Part shown: positions 43,495 through 52,105 of the stretch, in pieces
Position numbering within the stretch: position 1 is the first letter of the stretch
How the letters are laid out: each line of letters starts with the position of its first letter
Assembly (NCBI GenBank): GCA_934167465.1
Contig: CAKPKR010000002.1
Span: 189,130 to 253,129, forward strand
Origin: an uncultured Bacilli bacterium
GTDB lineage: Bacteria; Bacillota_I; Bacilli_A; RF39; UBA660
Length of the DNA stretch: 64,000 nucleotides
Direction: 5' to 3'
Notes under the pieces: generated by a model
The model's database searches: none
What the model saw: the letters and a program-made list of their open reading frames with translations, nothing else
Told to the model about the DNA's origin: nothing
Made by a program: the position numbers and the translations under genes

Positions 43495-43689
43495 TTACTT
43501 TGTTTTTTTGTAAACCTTATTTTCTTTTGACTCTTGATTATCCTCAATTCCCCACATTCTTTTAATAGTACTTTTTAACCTCTCAGGATCATAATAGCCG
43601 CCAGGCCAATTACCATAAGGTATTATTTTATCTTTAGGAGTACGTATACTATCACATGGGGTAATAAAAATCGGATCTTTTCTCATCAT
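43495..43689 (-). CDS. Small protein after infB, unknown
   Basis: 64-aa protein with many Pro, Gly and aromatic residues (IFITPCDSIRTPKDKIIPYGNWPGGYYDPERLKSTIKRMWGI) and a basic tail. Starts immediately at the infB stop. It occupies the ylxP position between infB and rbfA but does not resemble YlxP. Single Cys. No function proposed. Confidence 0.5.
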   Translation of the reverse strand: MMRKDPIFITPCDSIRTPKDKIIPYGNWPGGYYDPERLKSTIKRMWGIEDNQESKENKVYKKTK

Positions 43690-45762
43690 TTATCTCTCAA
43701 CCTCCACTAATTCATATGCTTCAATAATATCTCCAACTTTGATATCATTAAAATTTTCAACAGTAATACCGCATTCTAAGCCTTTTTTAACTTCTTTAGC
43801 TTGGTCTTTCTCTCTTTGAATAGAATTAATATTACCATCATAAATAACAACACTATCTCTTAAAATTCTAGCTTTAGCATCTTTTTTAATAACACCATCA
43901 TTTACATAAGAACCAGCTATAACACCAACTTTAGAAAATTTAAATAATTGTCTTACTTCAGCATTACCAATTACTTTTTCTTCATATATTGGCTCAAGCA
44001 TACCTTTCATAGCTGCTTCCATTTCCTCAACAACTTTATAAATAATGTTATATAATCTTATTTCAACACCTTGTTCTGTAGCATAATCTTTAATTGTATT
44101 ATTTGGTCTAACATTGAATCCAATTAGAATTGCATTAGAAGCTTTTGCTAAAACAATATCGCTTTCTGTAATAGCCCCAACACTACTTCTAATTACTTTA
44201 ATTCTAACGTCTTCAACTTCAATCTTTTCTAAAGAATTTTTAACTGCTTCTGCTGAACCATGAACATCAGCCTTAATAATAACATTTATCTCTTTTAGAC
44301 CTTCTTCAATTTTTCCAAACAAATCATCTAATGTCACAACAGAAGATTTTTTGTTTTCTTTTTGTTTCTTTTCTTCTCTTCTTTGTTCACCAATACTTCT
44401 AGCTTGTTTTTCATTTTCAAAAGCCATAAACTTATCACCCGACGTTGGAGTATCATTTAATCCCGTAATCTCAACTGGTAAAGATGGAGTAGCTTCGGTA
44501 ATTTCTTCACCACGATCATTTCTTAAAGTTCTGACTTTTCCATAAGCAGTTCCAACTACAATTGGATCGCCTAATCTTAAAGTACCATTTTGAACTAAAA
44601 CAGTAACAATTGGACCAACTTGTTTATCAAGACGAGACTCAATAACTGTTCCCATTGCATAACGATGTGGATTTGCCTTGTAATCTTCCATTTCAGCTAC
44701 TAACAATAAATTATCTAATAATTCTTCAATACCTGTTCCTTCTTTAGCAGAAATTTGTGTTACTATAATATCTCCACCCCAAGATTCAGGTGTTAGTCCA
44801 GCTTCTACTAGTTCAGTCATAACTTTATCGATATTAGCACCTGGTTTGTCTATTTTATTAATTGCCACCATAATTGGTACATTAGCAGCTTTAGCGTGAT
44901 CAATTGCTTCTCTAGTTTGAGGCATAACACCATCATCAGCTGCAACAATAATAATTACAATATCAGTTATACTTGCTCCCCTTGCTCGCATTTCAGTAAA
45001 TGCAGCGTGACCTGGAGTATCAATAAATGTAATTGGTTTATCTTTATATTTTATTTGATAAGCACTGATAGCTTGAGTAATTCCTCCGGCTTCTCCGGCT
45101 GCAACATCTGTTTTTCTAATTGTATCTAGTAAAGTTGTCTTACCATGATCAACATGCCCCATAATAGTAACAACTGCAGGTCTAGTAACTAAATTTTCTT
45201 CGCTATCCATTACTTCATAAGTTTCGAAATTAGCCACATCTTGTGTTTCTTCTTTTTTTAATTCTTTATCATAATCCATTACTAACATTTCAGCATTTTC
45301 AAAATTAATACTATTATTAACTGTACCTAAAATACCAATTGAAAATAATTTTTTTACTAGTTCAGATCCTGGAACACCTAACTTATTAGCTAACTCACCA
45401 ATAGTCATACCTTCTTTGTATAAAACTATTTTATCACTAATAGTATTTGTCATTAATTTTTCTTTATTTTTATACATTTCTTTTTTCTTGTTAGCAAAAT
45501 CTTTTTTATTAACTGTAGGTTTATTTGAAGGTTGTTTTTTTGTTTTAGGGTCTTCCTTTACATATGTTTCCCCTAATTCATCTAATTCTTCAATCTCTTC
45601 TTCATCGGGAATTTGATTAATAACATTATCTAATTCGATAATATCATCTTCGCTTAACATATAATCTTCACCAGTAGCGTTAATACCTAATTCCTCACAT
45701 TTTTTTATGATATCAAATACCTTTTTATTAACATCTAATGCGTATTCTAAAACACTCATCAT
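43690..45762 (-). CDS. infB: Translation initiation factor IF-2
   Basis: 690-aa GTPase that recruits initiator tRNA. An IF2N domain (IGELANKLGVPGSELVKKLF near 125), then the G domain: G1 GHVDHGKTTLLD, G3 DTPGHAAF, G4 NKID; domains II-IV follow. The N-terminus is short compared with Bacillus. GAGGTGATATT precedes tandem ATGs. In the rimP-nusA-ylxR-comEB-infB operon. Confidence 0.97.
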   Translation of the reverse strand: MMSVLEYALDVNKKVFDIIKKCEELGINATGEDYMLSEDDIIELDNVINQIPDEEEIEELDELGETYVKEDPKTKKQPSNKPTVNKKDFANKKKEMYKNKEKLMTNTISDKIVLYKEGMTIGELANKLGVPGSELVKKLFSIGILGTVNNSINFENAEMLVMDYDKELKKEETQDVANFETYEVMDSEENLVTRPAVVTIMGHVDHGKTTLLDTIRKTDVAAGEAGGITQAISAYQIKYKDKPITFIDTPGHAAFTEMRARGASITDIVIIIVAADDGVMPQTREAIDHAKAANVPIMVAINKIDKPGANIDKVMTELVEAGLTPESWGGDIIVTQISAKEGTGIEELLDNLLLVAEMEDYKANPHRYAMGTVIESRLDKQVGPIVTVLVQNGTLRLGDPIVVGTAYGKVRTLRNDRGEEITEATPSLPVEITGLNDTPTSGDKFMAFENEKQARSIGEQRREEKKQKENKKSSVVTLDDLFGKIEEGLKEINVIIKADVHGSAEAVKNSLEKIEVEDVRIKVIRSSVGAITESDIVLAKASNAILIGFNVRPNNTIKDYATEQGVEIRLYNIIYKVVEEMEAAMKGMLEPIYEEKVIGNAEVRQLFKFSKVGVIAGSYVNDGVIKKDAKARILRDSVVIYDGNINSIQREKDQAKEVKKGLECGITVENFNDIKVGDIIEAYELVEVER

Positions 45763-45766
45763 AATA

Positions 45767-46288
45767 TCACCTCTTTCTTATTGTTTTTGTAAATTTTTTT
45801 TCTTTTTGATTTATTAATTCTTCATATGATAAATATTCAACATTAGCTAAATCAAACATTATTTTTGTTGCTTCAACATATTGTTTTTTTGAGTACATTT
45901 TGTGATATACAACTTTTTTAATTTTATTTTGAATAATTAATTTGGCGCATTCAGTACAAGGAAATAATGTAACATACAAAGTAGATCCTTCTAATCTTGA
46001 TTTATTGCCAGAAAAATTTGATATTGCATTAGCCTCAGCGTGAACAACAAAAGTATTTTTAATTTCTAATATATTTCCTGTTTGTTCACCAATACTATCC
46101 CAAGGAAATAGATCATCATCCATTCCTATTGGTGCACCATTATATCCTATTGATAATATCTTGTTTTCAGAATCTACTAAAGCTGCTCCTACTTGTGTTT
46201 TAGGATCTTTGCTTCTTTTAGCTGCTAAAAATGCAATGTTCATAAATAATTCTTCATATGATATATAATCTTCTCTTTTTCCTGGCAT
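45767..46288 (-). CDS. dCMP deaminase (ComEB-like)
   Basis: 173-aa zinc deaminase making dUMP from dCMP. Catalytic motifs HAEANAI and PCTECAKLI; substrate-loop NGAPIGMDDD. TAGGAGTGTGTTTT sets the ATG at 46288. It occupies the place where Bacillus has the ribosomal L7Ae-like gene between ylxR and infB. ComEB usually sits with competence genes, so its presence here is a local rearrangement. Confidence 0.9.
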   Translation of the reverse strand: MPGKREDYISYEELFMNIAFLAAKRSKDPKTQVGAALVDSENKILSIGYNGAPIGMDDDLFPWDSIGEQTGNILEIKNTFVVHAEANAISNFSGNKSRLEGSTLYVTLFPCTECAKLIIQNKIKKVVYHKMYSKKQYVEATKIMFDLANVEYLSYEELINQKEKKFTKTIRKR

Positions 46289-46299
46289 AAAACACACTC

Positions 46300-46548
46300 C
46301 TATAAATTATTCAACTGTTCAAAAACACTATCAGGAACTTCTGTTTCTAATATTTTATTTAATACTTTTGATTTTTGAGCTTTTTTAAATACATCTAAAT
46401 CTTTTTTTAAATAAGCTCCTCTACCATTTTGTTTACCAGTTGTATCAACTATAACATTTCCTTCAGGAGTTCTTACAACTCTAACTAATTCTTGTTTTGG
46501 TAGTTTTTCTCTTGTAATTACACATGTACGTAGTGGTATTTTTTTCAT
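46300..46548 (-). CDS. ylxR: YlxR RNA-binding protein (DUF448)
   Basis: 82-aa protein: PLRTCVITREKLPKQELVRVVRTPEGNVIVDTTGKQNGRGAYLKKD is the YlxR signature (GRGAY motif). Bound to RNA, linked in Bacillus to glucose-dependent regulation and to RNase P. Follows nusA by 10 bp as in most Bacillota. Confidence 0.94.
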   Translation of the reverse strand: MKKIPLRTCVITREKLPKQELVRVVRTPEGNVIVDTTGKQNGRGAYLKKDLDVFKKAQKSKVLNKILETEVPDSVFEQLNNL

Positions 46549-46558
46549 TTTTTACCTC

Positions 46559-47719
46559 CTATCCTAATACATTAATTCCTTCTTCTTTTGCTTGTTCATA
46601 AGTTTTAACATCAATCTTATAATGAGTTAAACGAGCAGCTAATTTAACATTAGAGCCTTTTTTACCGATTGCTAAAGAAAGATTATCATCATTAACTAAT
46701 ACGAATGCTTCTTTTTTCATTTCATCAGTAATAAATACTTGTAAATCTTTAGCTGGACTTAATGCGTTAGCAATAAATTTAGAGGCATCTTTATCATATG
46801 GAATAACATCTATTTTTTCACCATTTAATTCTTCAATTATTCGATTAATTCTTGAACCTCTTTCACCTATACAAGAACCTACTGGATCAACTTTATCATT
46901 TTCAGAATAAACTGCTATTTTAGTTCTATTTCCAGCATCTCTAGCAACACTATATATCATTATAATTCCTTCATTTATTTCAGGAATTTCTAATTCAAAT
47001 AATCTTTTAACAAATCCATAATGAGTTCTTGAAAGTAAGATAACTGGTCCTTTTGAATTACTATCAACTTTTGTTATATAAACTTTAATTGAAGATCCCA
47101 TTTTAATTTTTTCATTAGGAATACATTCTGTTTTAGGCAAAATACCTTGTGTTTTTCCTAAATCAATATAATAATTTCTTTGATCTTCCATAGCTACTAA
47201 TCCAACAACCATTTCATCTTGTTTGTCATTAAATTCTTCAATAATAACATTTTTTTCGGCTTCTCTGATTTTTTGAATTACAACTTGTTTAGCTGTTGCA
47301 GCTGCTACTCTACCAAAATCTTTTGGTGTGATTTCTTCTTCAATTGTTTCTCCTAATTGAATATCAGGAACTATTTTCCTTGCTTCTTCTAAAGTTAAAT
47401 GAATTCTTTCATCATAGACAAATGGTAATACTTCACCACCATCATCTTCTTCATCATCTTCATTTATTGTTGAGAAATCAATATCTGAGAATTTTTTGTA
47501 TTTGTTTTCTTCTTCTTTATCAACTACAGTTTTATAAGAATAAACATGAATTTCACCTGTTGATCTATTAATTTCTACTCTTACATTTGATAATGAATTA
47601 TAGTTTTTTTTGTATGCTGATGTAAGGGCTAATTCCATTGCATCATAGATAGTATCTTCATCTATACCTTTTTCTTTAACTAATAAATCTACTGCTTGTT
47701 TAAACTTTTTATTTTCCAT
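46559..47719 (-). CDS. nusA: Transcription termination/antitermination protein NusA
   Basis: 386-aa NusA: N-terminal polymerase-binding domain, S1 domain (VVGLVAMEDQRNYYIDLGKTQGILPKTE), two KH domains (SCIGERGSRINRIIEELNGEKIDVI and LAIGKKGSNVKLAARLTHYKIDV). No C-terminal acidic repeats, as usual in Bacillota. AGGTTGTGAATAAA selects the ATG at 47719, which nearly overlaps the short rimP stop. Confidence 0.96.
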   Translation of the reverse strand: MENKKFKQAVDLLVKEKGIDEDTIYDAMELALTSAYKKNYNSLSNVRVEINRSTGEIHVYSYKTVVDKEEENKYKKFSDIDFSTINEDDEEDDGGEVLPFVYDERIHLTLEEARKIVPDIQLGETIEEEITPKDFGRVAAATAKQVVIQKIREAEKNVIIEEFNDKQDEMVVGLVAMEDQRNYYIDLGKTQGILPKTECIPNEKIKMGSSIKVYITKVDSNSKGPVILLSRTHYGFVKRLFELEIPEINEGIIMIYSVARDAGNRTKIAVYSENDKVDPVGSCIGERGSRINRIIEELNGEKIDVIPYDKDASKFIANALSPAKDLQVFITDEMKKEAFVLVNDDNLSLAIGKKGSNVKLAARLTHYKIDVKTYEQAKEEGINVLG

Positions 47720-47720
47720 T

Positions 47721-47975
47721 TTATTCACAACCTTTCTCTTTTGAACAAACATCTAGTATATAACTTTCTTCAATTAAATCTGCTTCATCTAATAATGGAT
47801 TTATTAAATTAGTTACTGTTACACAATCATCTATATCAATAATTCCATTTTTATCAATAACTATCCTTAAAAAATAGTTACCACTTTCTTTTACATATTC
47901 AACACTATCAAGAATATAGTTGTTATCCTCTATTTCTTTTTGAATTAGATTTTTTACTTTTACTTCAATATCCAT
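47721..47975 (-). CDS. rimP: RimP-like ribosome maturation factor, N-terminal domain only
   Basis: 84-aa protein matching the first domain of RimP (KNLIQKEIEDNNYILDSVEYVKESGNYFLRIVIDKNGIIDIDDCVTVTNLINPLLDEADLIEESYILDV). RimP is normally about 150 aa; the SSPG motif and the C-terminal SH3-like domain are missing and the protein ends VCSKEKGCE. No frame for the missing part overlaps the following nusA. GGAGGCAAT precedes the ATG. Either a lineage-specific minimal RimP or a truncation. Confidence 0.85.
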   Translation of the reverse strand: MDIEVKVKNLIQKEIEDNNYILDSVEYVKESGNYFLRIVIDKNGIIDIDDCVTVTNLINPLLDEADLIEESYILDVCSKEKGCE

Positions 47976-47995
47976 ATTGCCTCCATACATATTTT

Positions 47996-48055
47996 AAAGA
48001 GTGGGGTAACCACTCTTTTCTTTCAAATCAATGTTAGTATAACACACTTTTAGTT
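47996..48055 (-). promoter_or_regulatory. Promoter and hairpin leader of the rimP-nusA-infB operon
   Basis: Minus strand TTTAAA-17-TATACT promoter (about 48033-48061) and, 20 bp before rimP, a strong hairpin AAAGAGTGG-TTACC-CCACTCTTT followed by A/T. It could be an attenuator or an RNA-stabilising element. Confidence 0.5.
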
Positions 48056-48120
48056 TTTTTTAAATAGTTTTAATATATTTTTATTAAATAAATGTTATAA
48101 TAGTTATGGAGAGTGAAAAG

Positions 48121-48813
48121 ATGAAAAAATATTTTAAAATTGCTTCTAAAGGTTTTTTTGCTATATTTGCTTATTTAATTCTAAATAGTATCCAAACATT
48201 ACCTTTTGAGTTATTTAAGGTTAATATGGATATTGTACCAATATATATCAAAATATTATATTCATTAATTTATGAAATATTAATAGCTTGTGTATTGATT
48301 CTTATTTATAATAAACAAATTGTTTCAAATTTCAAGGATTTAAAGAAAAATCATAAAAAATATTTTAGTGAAAATATTAAATATTGGTTAATTGGATTAA
48401 TGATAATGTACATTTCTAATTTCATAATAATATATGGATTTAAAAATGGAATGGGAGATAATGAAGAAGCAGTAAGATCATTATTTAGTATTAGTCCTAT
48501 TTATATTTATATTTCAGCAGTTATTATTGCTCCTATTACTGAGGAATTAATATTTAGACAATCTATCAAAAATATTTTTCAAAATAAATATTTGTTTATA
48601 ATAATGACAGGAATTCTATTTGGATTCGCACATATTGGCTTTAGTGTTAGTTCATTATCTGATTTATTATATATAATTCCTTATGGTGCTTTAGGGAGTA
48701 TGTTTGGAATTATTCTAGAAAAAACAAATAATATTTTTGTTTCAATGGGATTTCATTTAATGCATAATGGAATTCTTGTTGGAATTCAATTTTTACTTCT
48801 TATTTTTGGATAA
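48121..48813 (+). CDS. CPBP-family intramembrane metalloprotease
   Basis: 230-aa membrane protein with about seven helices and the three CPBP (Abi) motifs: APITEELIFRQSI (EExxxR), FGFAHIGFS (FxxxH) and MGFHLMHNGI (HxxxN). Family members process prenylated or bacteriocin-linked substrates and sometimes give immunity. GGAG 9 nt upstream supports the ATG at 48121. Monocistronic. Confidence 0.88.
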   Translation: MKKYFKIASKGFFAIFAYLILNSIQTLPFELFKVNMDIVPIYIKILYSLIYEILIACVLILIYNKQIVSNFKDLKKNHKKYFSENIKYWLIGLMIMYISNFIIIYGFKNGMGDNEEAVRSLFSISPIYIYISAVIIAPITEELIFRQSIKNIFQNKYLFIIMTGILFGFAHIGFSVSSLSDLLYIIPYGALGSMFGIILEKTNNIFVSMGFHLMHNGILVGIQFLLLIFG

Positions 48814-48814
48814 A

Positions 48815-48838
48815 GACAAGTAGTCTTTTTCTTTTTTT
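48815..48838 (+). terminator. Terminator of the CPBP protease gene
   Basis: AAAGACAAGTAGTCTTTTTCTTTTTTTT. Confidence 0.65.
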
Positions 48839-48864
48839 TGTGCTACAATTAATTAGGTGATGGT

Positions 48865-49737
48865 ATGAAAGAAAAAAAACCATTTATAAAAAAATTTATT
48901 ATTTTCTTACTTATATTAATAACTATTGTTAGTTCTACATTATTATATAGTAGATATATTGGAACTAGTGGAATATTTATTAATGAATACAAAGTAGTAA
49001 ATAAAAATTTATCAAACGATTTTTATGGTTTAAAAATTGTTCATATAAGTGATCTTCATTATGGAAGAACTATTAATAAAAAGGAATTAAATGAATTAGT
49101 AAAAAAAATTAATTTAACTAAGCCTGATATTGTAGTTTTAACTGGTGATTTAATTGACAAGGATACTAATTTAACTGATAAAGATATTAAAATTATAAGT
49201 GATGCTTTTAATAAAATAGATGTTACTATTGGTAAATATGCCATCAAAGGTAATCACGATTATAAATTTAAAAAATGGGATATTTTAATTGAAAATAGTG
49301 GTTTTGTTAATTTAAATGATAAATACGAATTAATATTTGCTAACGAAAATGACTATATTTTATTAAGTGGTATGAGTACCAATATATATGGTGATTTAAA
49401 AGTTAACGATAAATCTAAAATATTTGAAGAATACATTAATAGTAGTGAAATAAAACCTAATTACAGCATTTTATTAATGCACGAACCTGATTTTGTTGAT
49501 AATTTTGATTATAATAATTTTAATCTTATTTTAGCAGGACATAGTCACAACGGGCAAGTAAGGCTTCCTATAATTGGCGCAATTATTAAACCTAATTATG
49601 GAAAAAAATATTATGATCATTATTATAGACTTAAGAATACTGATTTATATGTTTCTAGTGGTTTAGGTGTTTCTGAAGTTAATTTTAGATTATTCAATAG
49701 ACCAACATTTAATTTATATCGATTGACCAATAAATAA
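48865..49737 (+). CDS. Membrane-anchored metallophosphoesterase (YkuE-like)
   Basis: 290-aa calcineurin-like phosphoesterase with an N-terminal helix (residues 8-28). Metal motifs in order: HISDLHYG, LTGDLIDKD, KGNHDYK, LMHEPD and AGHSHNGQ. Bacillus YkuE and related UDP-diacylglucosamine-type enzymes work at the membrane surface; the substrate here is unknown. GGTGATGGT precedes the ATG. Confidence 0.9.
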   Translation: MKEKKPFIKKFIIFLLILITIVSSTLLYSRYIGTSGIFINEYKVVNKNLSNDFYGLKIVHISDLHYGRTINKKELNELVKKINLTKPDIVVLTGDLIDKDTNLTDKDIKIISDAFNKIDVTIGKYAIKGNHDYKFKKWDILIENSGFVNLNDKYELIFANENDYILLSGMSTNIYGDLKVNDKSKIFEEYINSSEIKPNYSILLMHEPDFVDNFDYNNFNLILAGHSHNGQVRLPIIGAIIKPNYGKKYYDHYYRLKNTDLYVSSGLGVSEVNFRLFNRPTFNLYRLTNK

Positions 49738-49765
49738 AGGATATACATTGTATACCCTTTTAATT
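49738..49765. terminator. Bidirectional terminator
   Basis: AAAGGATATACATTGTATACCCTTTT between convergent genes. Confidence 0.65.
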
Positions 49766-49963
49766 TTTATTCAATTTTTTTAAATTGTCCATTCTTGTTT
49801 TTAAGTCTATATTACTTTGATGCTCAGAATTATATTTATTTAAATTTTTCATATTTTCATTTATTTTACTCATTCTATCATTATCAGTTAATCTTATAAA
49901 ATTAGATTCATTTTGTTTTTGAATTTTTATGAAGCTTTTAGTAAAATCAAAATTATTTTTCAT
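49760..49963 (-). CDS. Small helical protein, unknown
   Basis: 67-aa Asn/Lys-rich protein (FTKSFIKIQKQNESNFIRLTDNDRMSKINENMKNLNKYNSEHQ) starting within the end of the HdeD-like gene (overlap 11 bp), so probably co-translated. No family recognised. Confidence 0.45.
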   Translation of the reverse strand: MKNNFDFTKSFIKIQKQNESNFIRLTDNDRMSKINENMKNLNKYNSEHQSNIDLKTRMDNLKKLNKN

Positions 49964-50525
49964 CAATTATTTTAATGTCTTTTTTTATTTCTTTAAATAA
50001 TTTTTTATATCTAATTTTTTCTATTATATCCATAACTGAATATATAACGATAATTACACCTATAATTTGTGTTACAATTAAAGTTCCTGATAATGGATTA
50101 AATAATAAAACTATTCCTACTATCATTATTACGATTCCAGATATTAATGAAATCATATATGCTTCTGATTTTTTATCTTGCAGATATTGTAAATACATTA
50201 ATTTTTCTAAAGCATTAATGATTAAACATACACCTATTACAGCTGGAACTATTTTTCCTATAAATGTTGGTTCTAAAATTAAAAATAATCCTACTATAAA
50301 TAATACTACTCCGACAATTAATAATGTTTTAGTAACTGCTAAATCTCTATTTTTAGAATAACTTAAAACATTGTTGATTCCAACTACTAATAGTAATATA
50401 CCAATCATATATGATACTAATACTACGAATCCAGATGGATCAATAAATAGTAATAATCCAATAATAGCAAACAATACTGAATAAATCATAGACATCTTAT
50501 AACTACTTTTAATTAATTCTTGCAT
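49953..50525 (-). CDS. HdeD family (DUF308) membrane protein
   Basis: 190-aa protein with six regularly spaced hydrophobic helices in pairs separated by short polar turns with the repeated GI..L.LFNP/DPSG-type element (GLLLFIDPSGFV, GLFLILEPTFIG, GIVLLFNPLSGT), the DUF308 repeat. HdeD proteins are linked to acid stress in enterics, unknown in Bacillota. GAGTGATAAA precedes the ATG. Confidence 0.82.
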   Translation of the reverse strand: MQELIKSSYKMSMIYSVLFAIIGLLLFIDPSGFVVLVSYMIGILLLVVGINNVLSYSKNRDLAVTKTLLIVGVVLFIVGLFLILEPTFIGKIVPAVIGVCLIINALEKLMYLQYLQDKKSEAYMISLISGIVIMIVGIVLLFNPLSGTLIVTQIIGVIIVIYSVMDIIEKIRYKKLFKEIKKDIKIIDEK

Positions 50526-50556
50526 TTTATCACTCCTATACTACATATAGTATAGC

Positions 50557-50715
50557 ACATTTTTATAATTAAAACTATTCTTTTTTAGGTATAATGGTTT
50601 AATCTACATTATAATAGATAATAAGAAAAATAATTTTTATTTTATTGCTATTATTTTTGCTTACTTTTCAACAATTTTATTTACTTTTAATTTGATTTTA
50701 TTATTTTTAGTAAAT
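50557..50715. repeat. About 155-bp direct repeat, left copy
   Basis: AT-rich segment beginning ACATTTTTATAATTAAAAC and containing TTAGGTATAATG; it recurs at 51151-51308 with over 90 percent identity by eye. The pair flanks the third hydrophobic-peptide locus. Confidence 0.8.
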
Positions 50716-50762
50716 TTATCTTCAATTTATTAAAACGTTTAGTTAAACAATTTATAGAATGC

Positions 50763-50791
50763 TTGTATAAAGAACAAATGTTTGCTATAAT
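50763..50791 (+). promoter_or_regulatory. Promoter of hydrophobic-peptide gene, locus 3
   Basis: TTGTAT (50763-50768), 17-bp spacer, TATAAT (50786-50791). Predicted 5' UTR of about 57 nt. Confidence 0.7.
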
Positions 50792-50854
50792 TATATATAG
50801 GAACACTTGATAGTTGGGCGGAGCCAAACTTCTTGAAAGAAGGGAGGCGAGAAT

Positions 50855-50938
50855 ATGAACAAGAAGGATTTTTTAATTCTATCTCTAGTAATAATTATCT
50901 TCCTTTTACTATTCTTACTATTTATAGTATTAATATAA
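50855..50938 (+). CDS. 27-aa hydrophobic peptide, candidate type I toxin (locus 3)
   Basis: MNKKDFLILS followed by 17 hydrophobic residues. Sequence differs from loci 1 and 2 but length, charge pattern and gene plan agree. AAGGGAGGCGAGAAT precedes the ATG. 5' UTR AGTTGGGCGG (50812-50821) can pair with CCACCTAACT directly after the stop (50946-50955) with one mismatch and one wobble. An antisense RNA covers the 3' UTR. The module lies between two copies of a 155-bp direct repeat, which suggests it moved or duplicated as a unit. Confidence 0.62.
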   Translation: MNKKDFLILSLVIIIFLLLFLLFIVLI

Positions 50939-51047
50939 AAGAAATCCACCTAACTCAGCAATGATTTAGGTGGAACTGATTAAATCGGCAACACTCAACA
51001 TGCGATATTAAGCGTTCCTTTAATATTTTATGAAGATTTCTTCATCA
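50937..51047 (-). ncRNA. Candidate antisense (antitoxin-type) RNA, locus 3
   Basis: Minus-strand promoter TTGTCA (51077-51082), 17-bp spacer, TATTAT (51054-51059), GTATATTG, 5' hairpin (GATGAAGAAATCTTCAT), predicted end at CCACCTAA...TTAGGTGG with a downstream T-rich run (50937-50973). About 110 nt. Confidence 0.6.
50972..51026 (+). terminator. Probable terminator of the peptide mRNA, locus 3
   Basis: GGAAC.GATTAAATCG...CGATATTAAGC.GTTCC then TTTAATATTTT. The stem has mismatches. Confidence 0.45.
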
Positions 51048-51150
51048 ATATACATAATAACATAAAAACGGCTTTTTGACAAGTCGTTTTAAATTTTCAC
51101 TCAAAAACTTCAATTCTAGTATCCATTTAATGTAAACATCATAAATATCT

Positions 51151-51308
51151 ACATTTTTATAATTAAAACTATTCTTTTTAGGTATAATGATTTAATCTAC
51201 ATTATAATAGATAATAAGAAAAATAATTTTTATTTTATTACTATTTTTTTTGCTTACTTTTCAACAATTTTATCTACTCTTAACTAAGTTTATTATTTTT
51301 TGTAAAAT
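51151..51308. repeat. About 155-bp direct repeat, right copy
   Basis: Second copy of the 50557-50715 segment; a few substitutions and single-base indels. Followed by the tRNA-Ala gene. Confidence 0.8.
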
Positions 51309-51384
51309 TTTAAGAGAATTTTAAAAGAATGAAAAAGGAAATAAACAAAAAAAACCTTTATAAATAAAAGTTTAATCTTCATCA

Positions 51385-51461
51385 TGGTGGAGAATAAGGG
51401 ATTCGAACCCTTGACCTCCACGGTGCAAGCGTGGCGCTCTAGCCAACTGAGCTAATTCCCC
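51385..51461 (-). tRNA. tRNA-Ala (TGC)
   Basis: Complete cloverleaf: acceptor GGGGAAT/ATTCTCC with the G3-U70 wobble that identifies alanine tRNA, D arm GCTC...GAGC, anticodon loop CTTGCAC (TGC), T arm AAGGG-TTCGAAT-CCCTT, encoded CCA. Confidence 0.97.
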
Positions 51462-51487
51462 ATGACAACAAAAAAATTATAGCATAC

Positions 51488-52021
51488 CTATTTTCCCTTG
51501 TCAATATTATTTTCATCATTTTGCAAATTATATGTATTTCTAATATTAATGTACCCTTTTTTATATTCCACATATCCCTCATCATTTTTTCCATATAGTT
51601 TTCCATCAGCTATATTATATGCAATACTTCCTTCTGCATTATCTATACCATATGCTGCATCAATGTATGAAGCATAAAACATAACTTTATCTTTCATAGT
51701 AGAAAAAAATTCATTTACTTTTTCAATATTTGAATCTGGTCCTAAAAAAACATCAATTTCAGAAATATTATTAATTTGTAAAATTTTATTAAATTCTTCA
51801 TTTTCCTTATCAAGTTTATCCATATGAATCATGCCAACTTGATCACCAATTACTAATATTGCAATACAATAATGAAGGTGTTGAGTCAATAATATTTTAT
51901 TACCTGTTTCTATCTTGGCTTCATTAATTCCTACCATAATTTCTTCTTCTTTTAAAATAACATTTTTTCCTTCAAAAATATTATTGTAATTACCTTTTTC
52001 TATATATTCTTTTAATAACAT
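51488..52021 (-). CDS. Unknown protein, possible deamidase-like fold
   Basis: 177-aa protein. The stretch VGINEAKIETGNKILLTQHLHYCIAILVIGDQVGMIHMDK has a Cys and a downstream His placed rather like the CheD/deamidase fold, but the GSC and AH.MLP motifs are not matched and no chemotaxis genes are near. An acidic centre and polar C-terminus follow. TATCATCACC (GGTGATGATA) precedes the ATG. Function not assigned. Confidence 0.4.
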   Translation of the reverse strand: MLLKEYIEKGNYNNIFEGKNVILKEEEIMVGINEAKIETGNKILLTQHLHYCIAILVIGDQVGMIHMDKLDKENEEFNKILQINNISEIDVFLGPDSNIEKVNEFFSTMKDKVMFYASYIDAAYGIDNAEGSIAYNIADGKLYGKNDEGYVEYKKGYINIRNTYNLQNDENNIDKGK

Positions 52022-52105
52022 ATCATCACCACCTATATTATATCACAATTTCACACACCCCTAACACATTTTTGAATATAATAAATTGAAAGGAAGGGGA
52101 AATTT

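Noticed and set aside
51488..52021. CheD chemoreceptor deamidase
   Set aside because: A Cys and a His are roughly in place, but key motif residues are missing and no chemotaxis genes are near; left as unknown.
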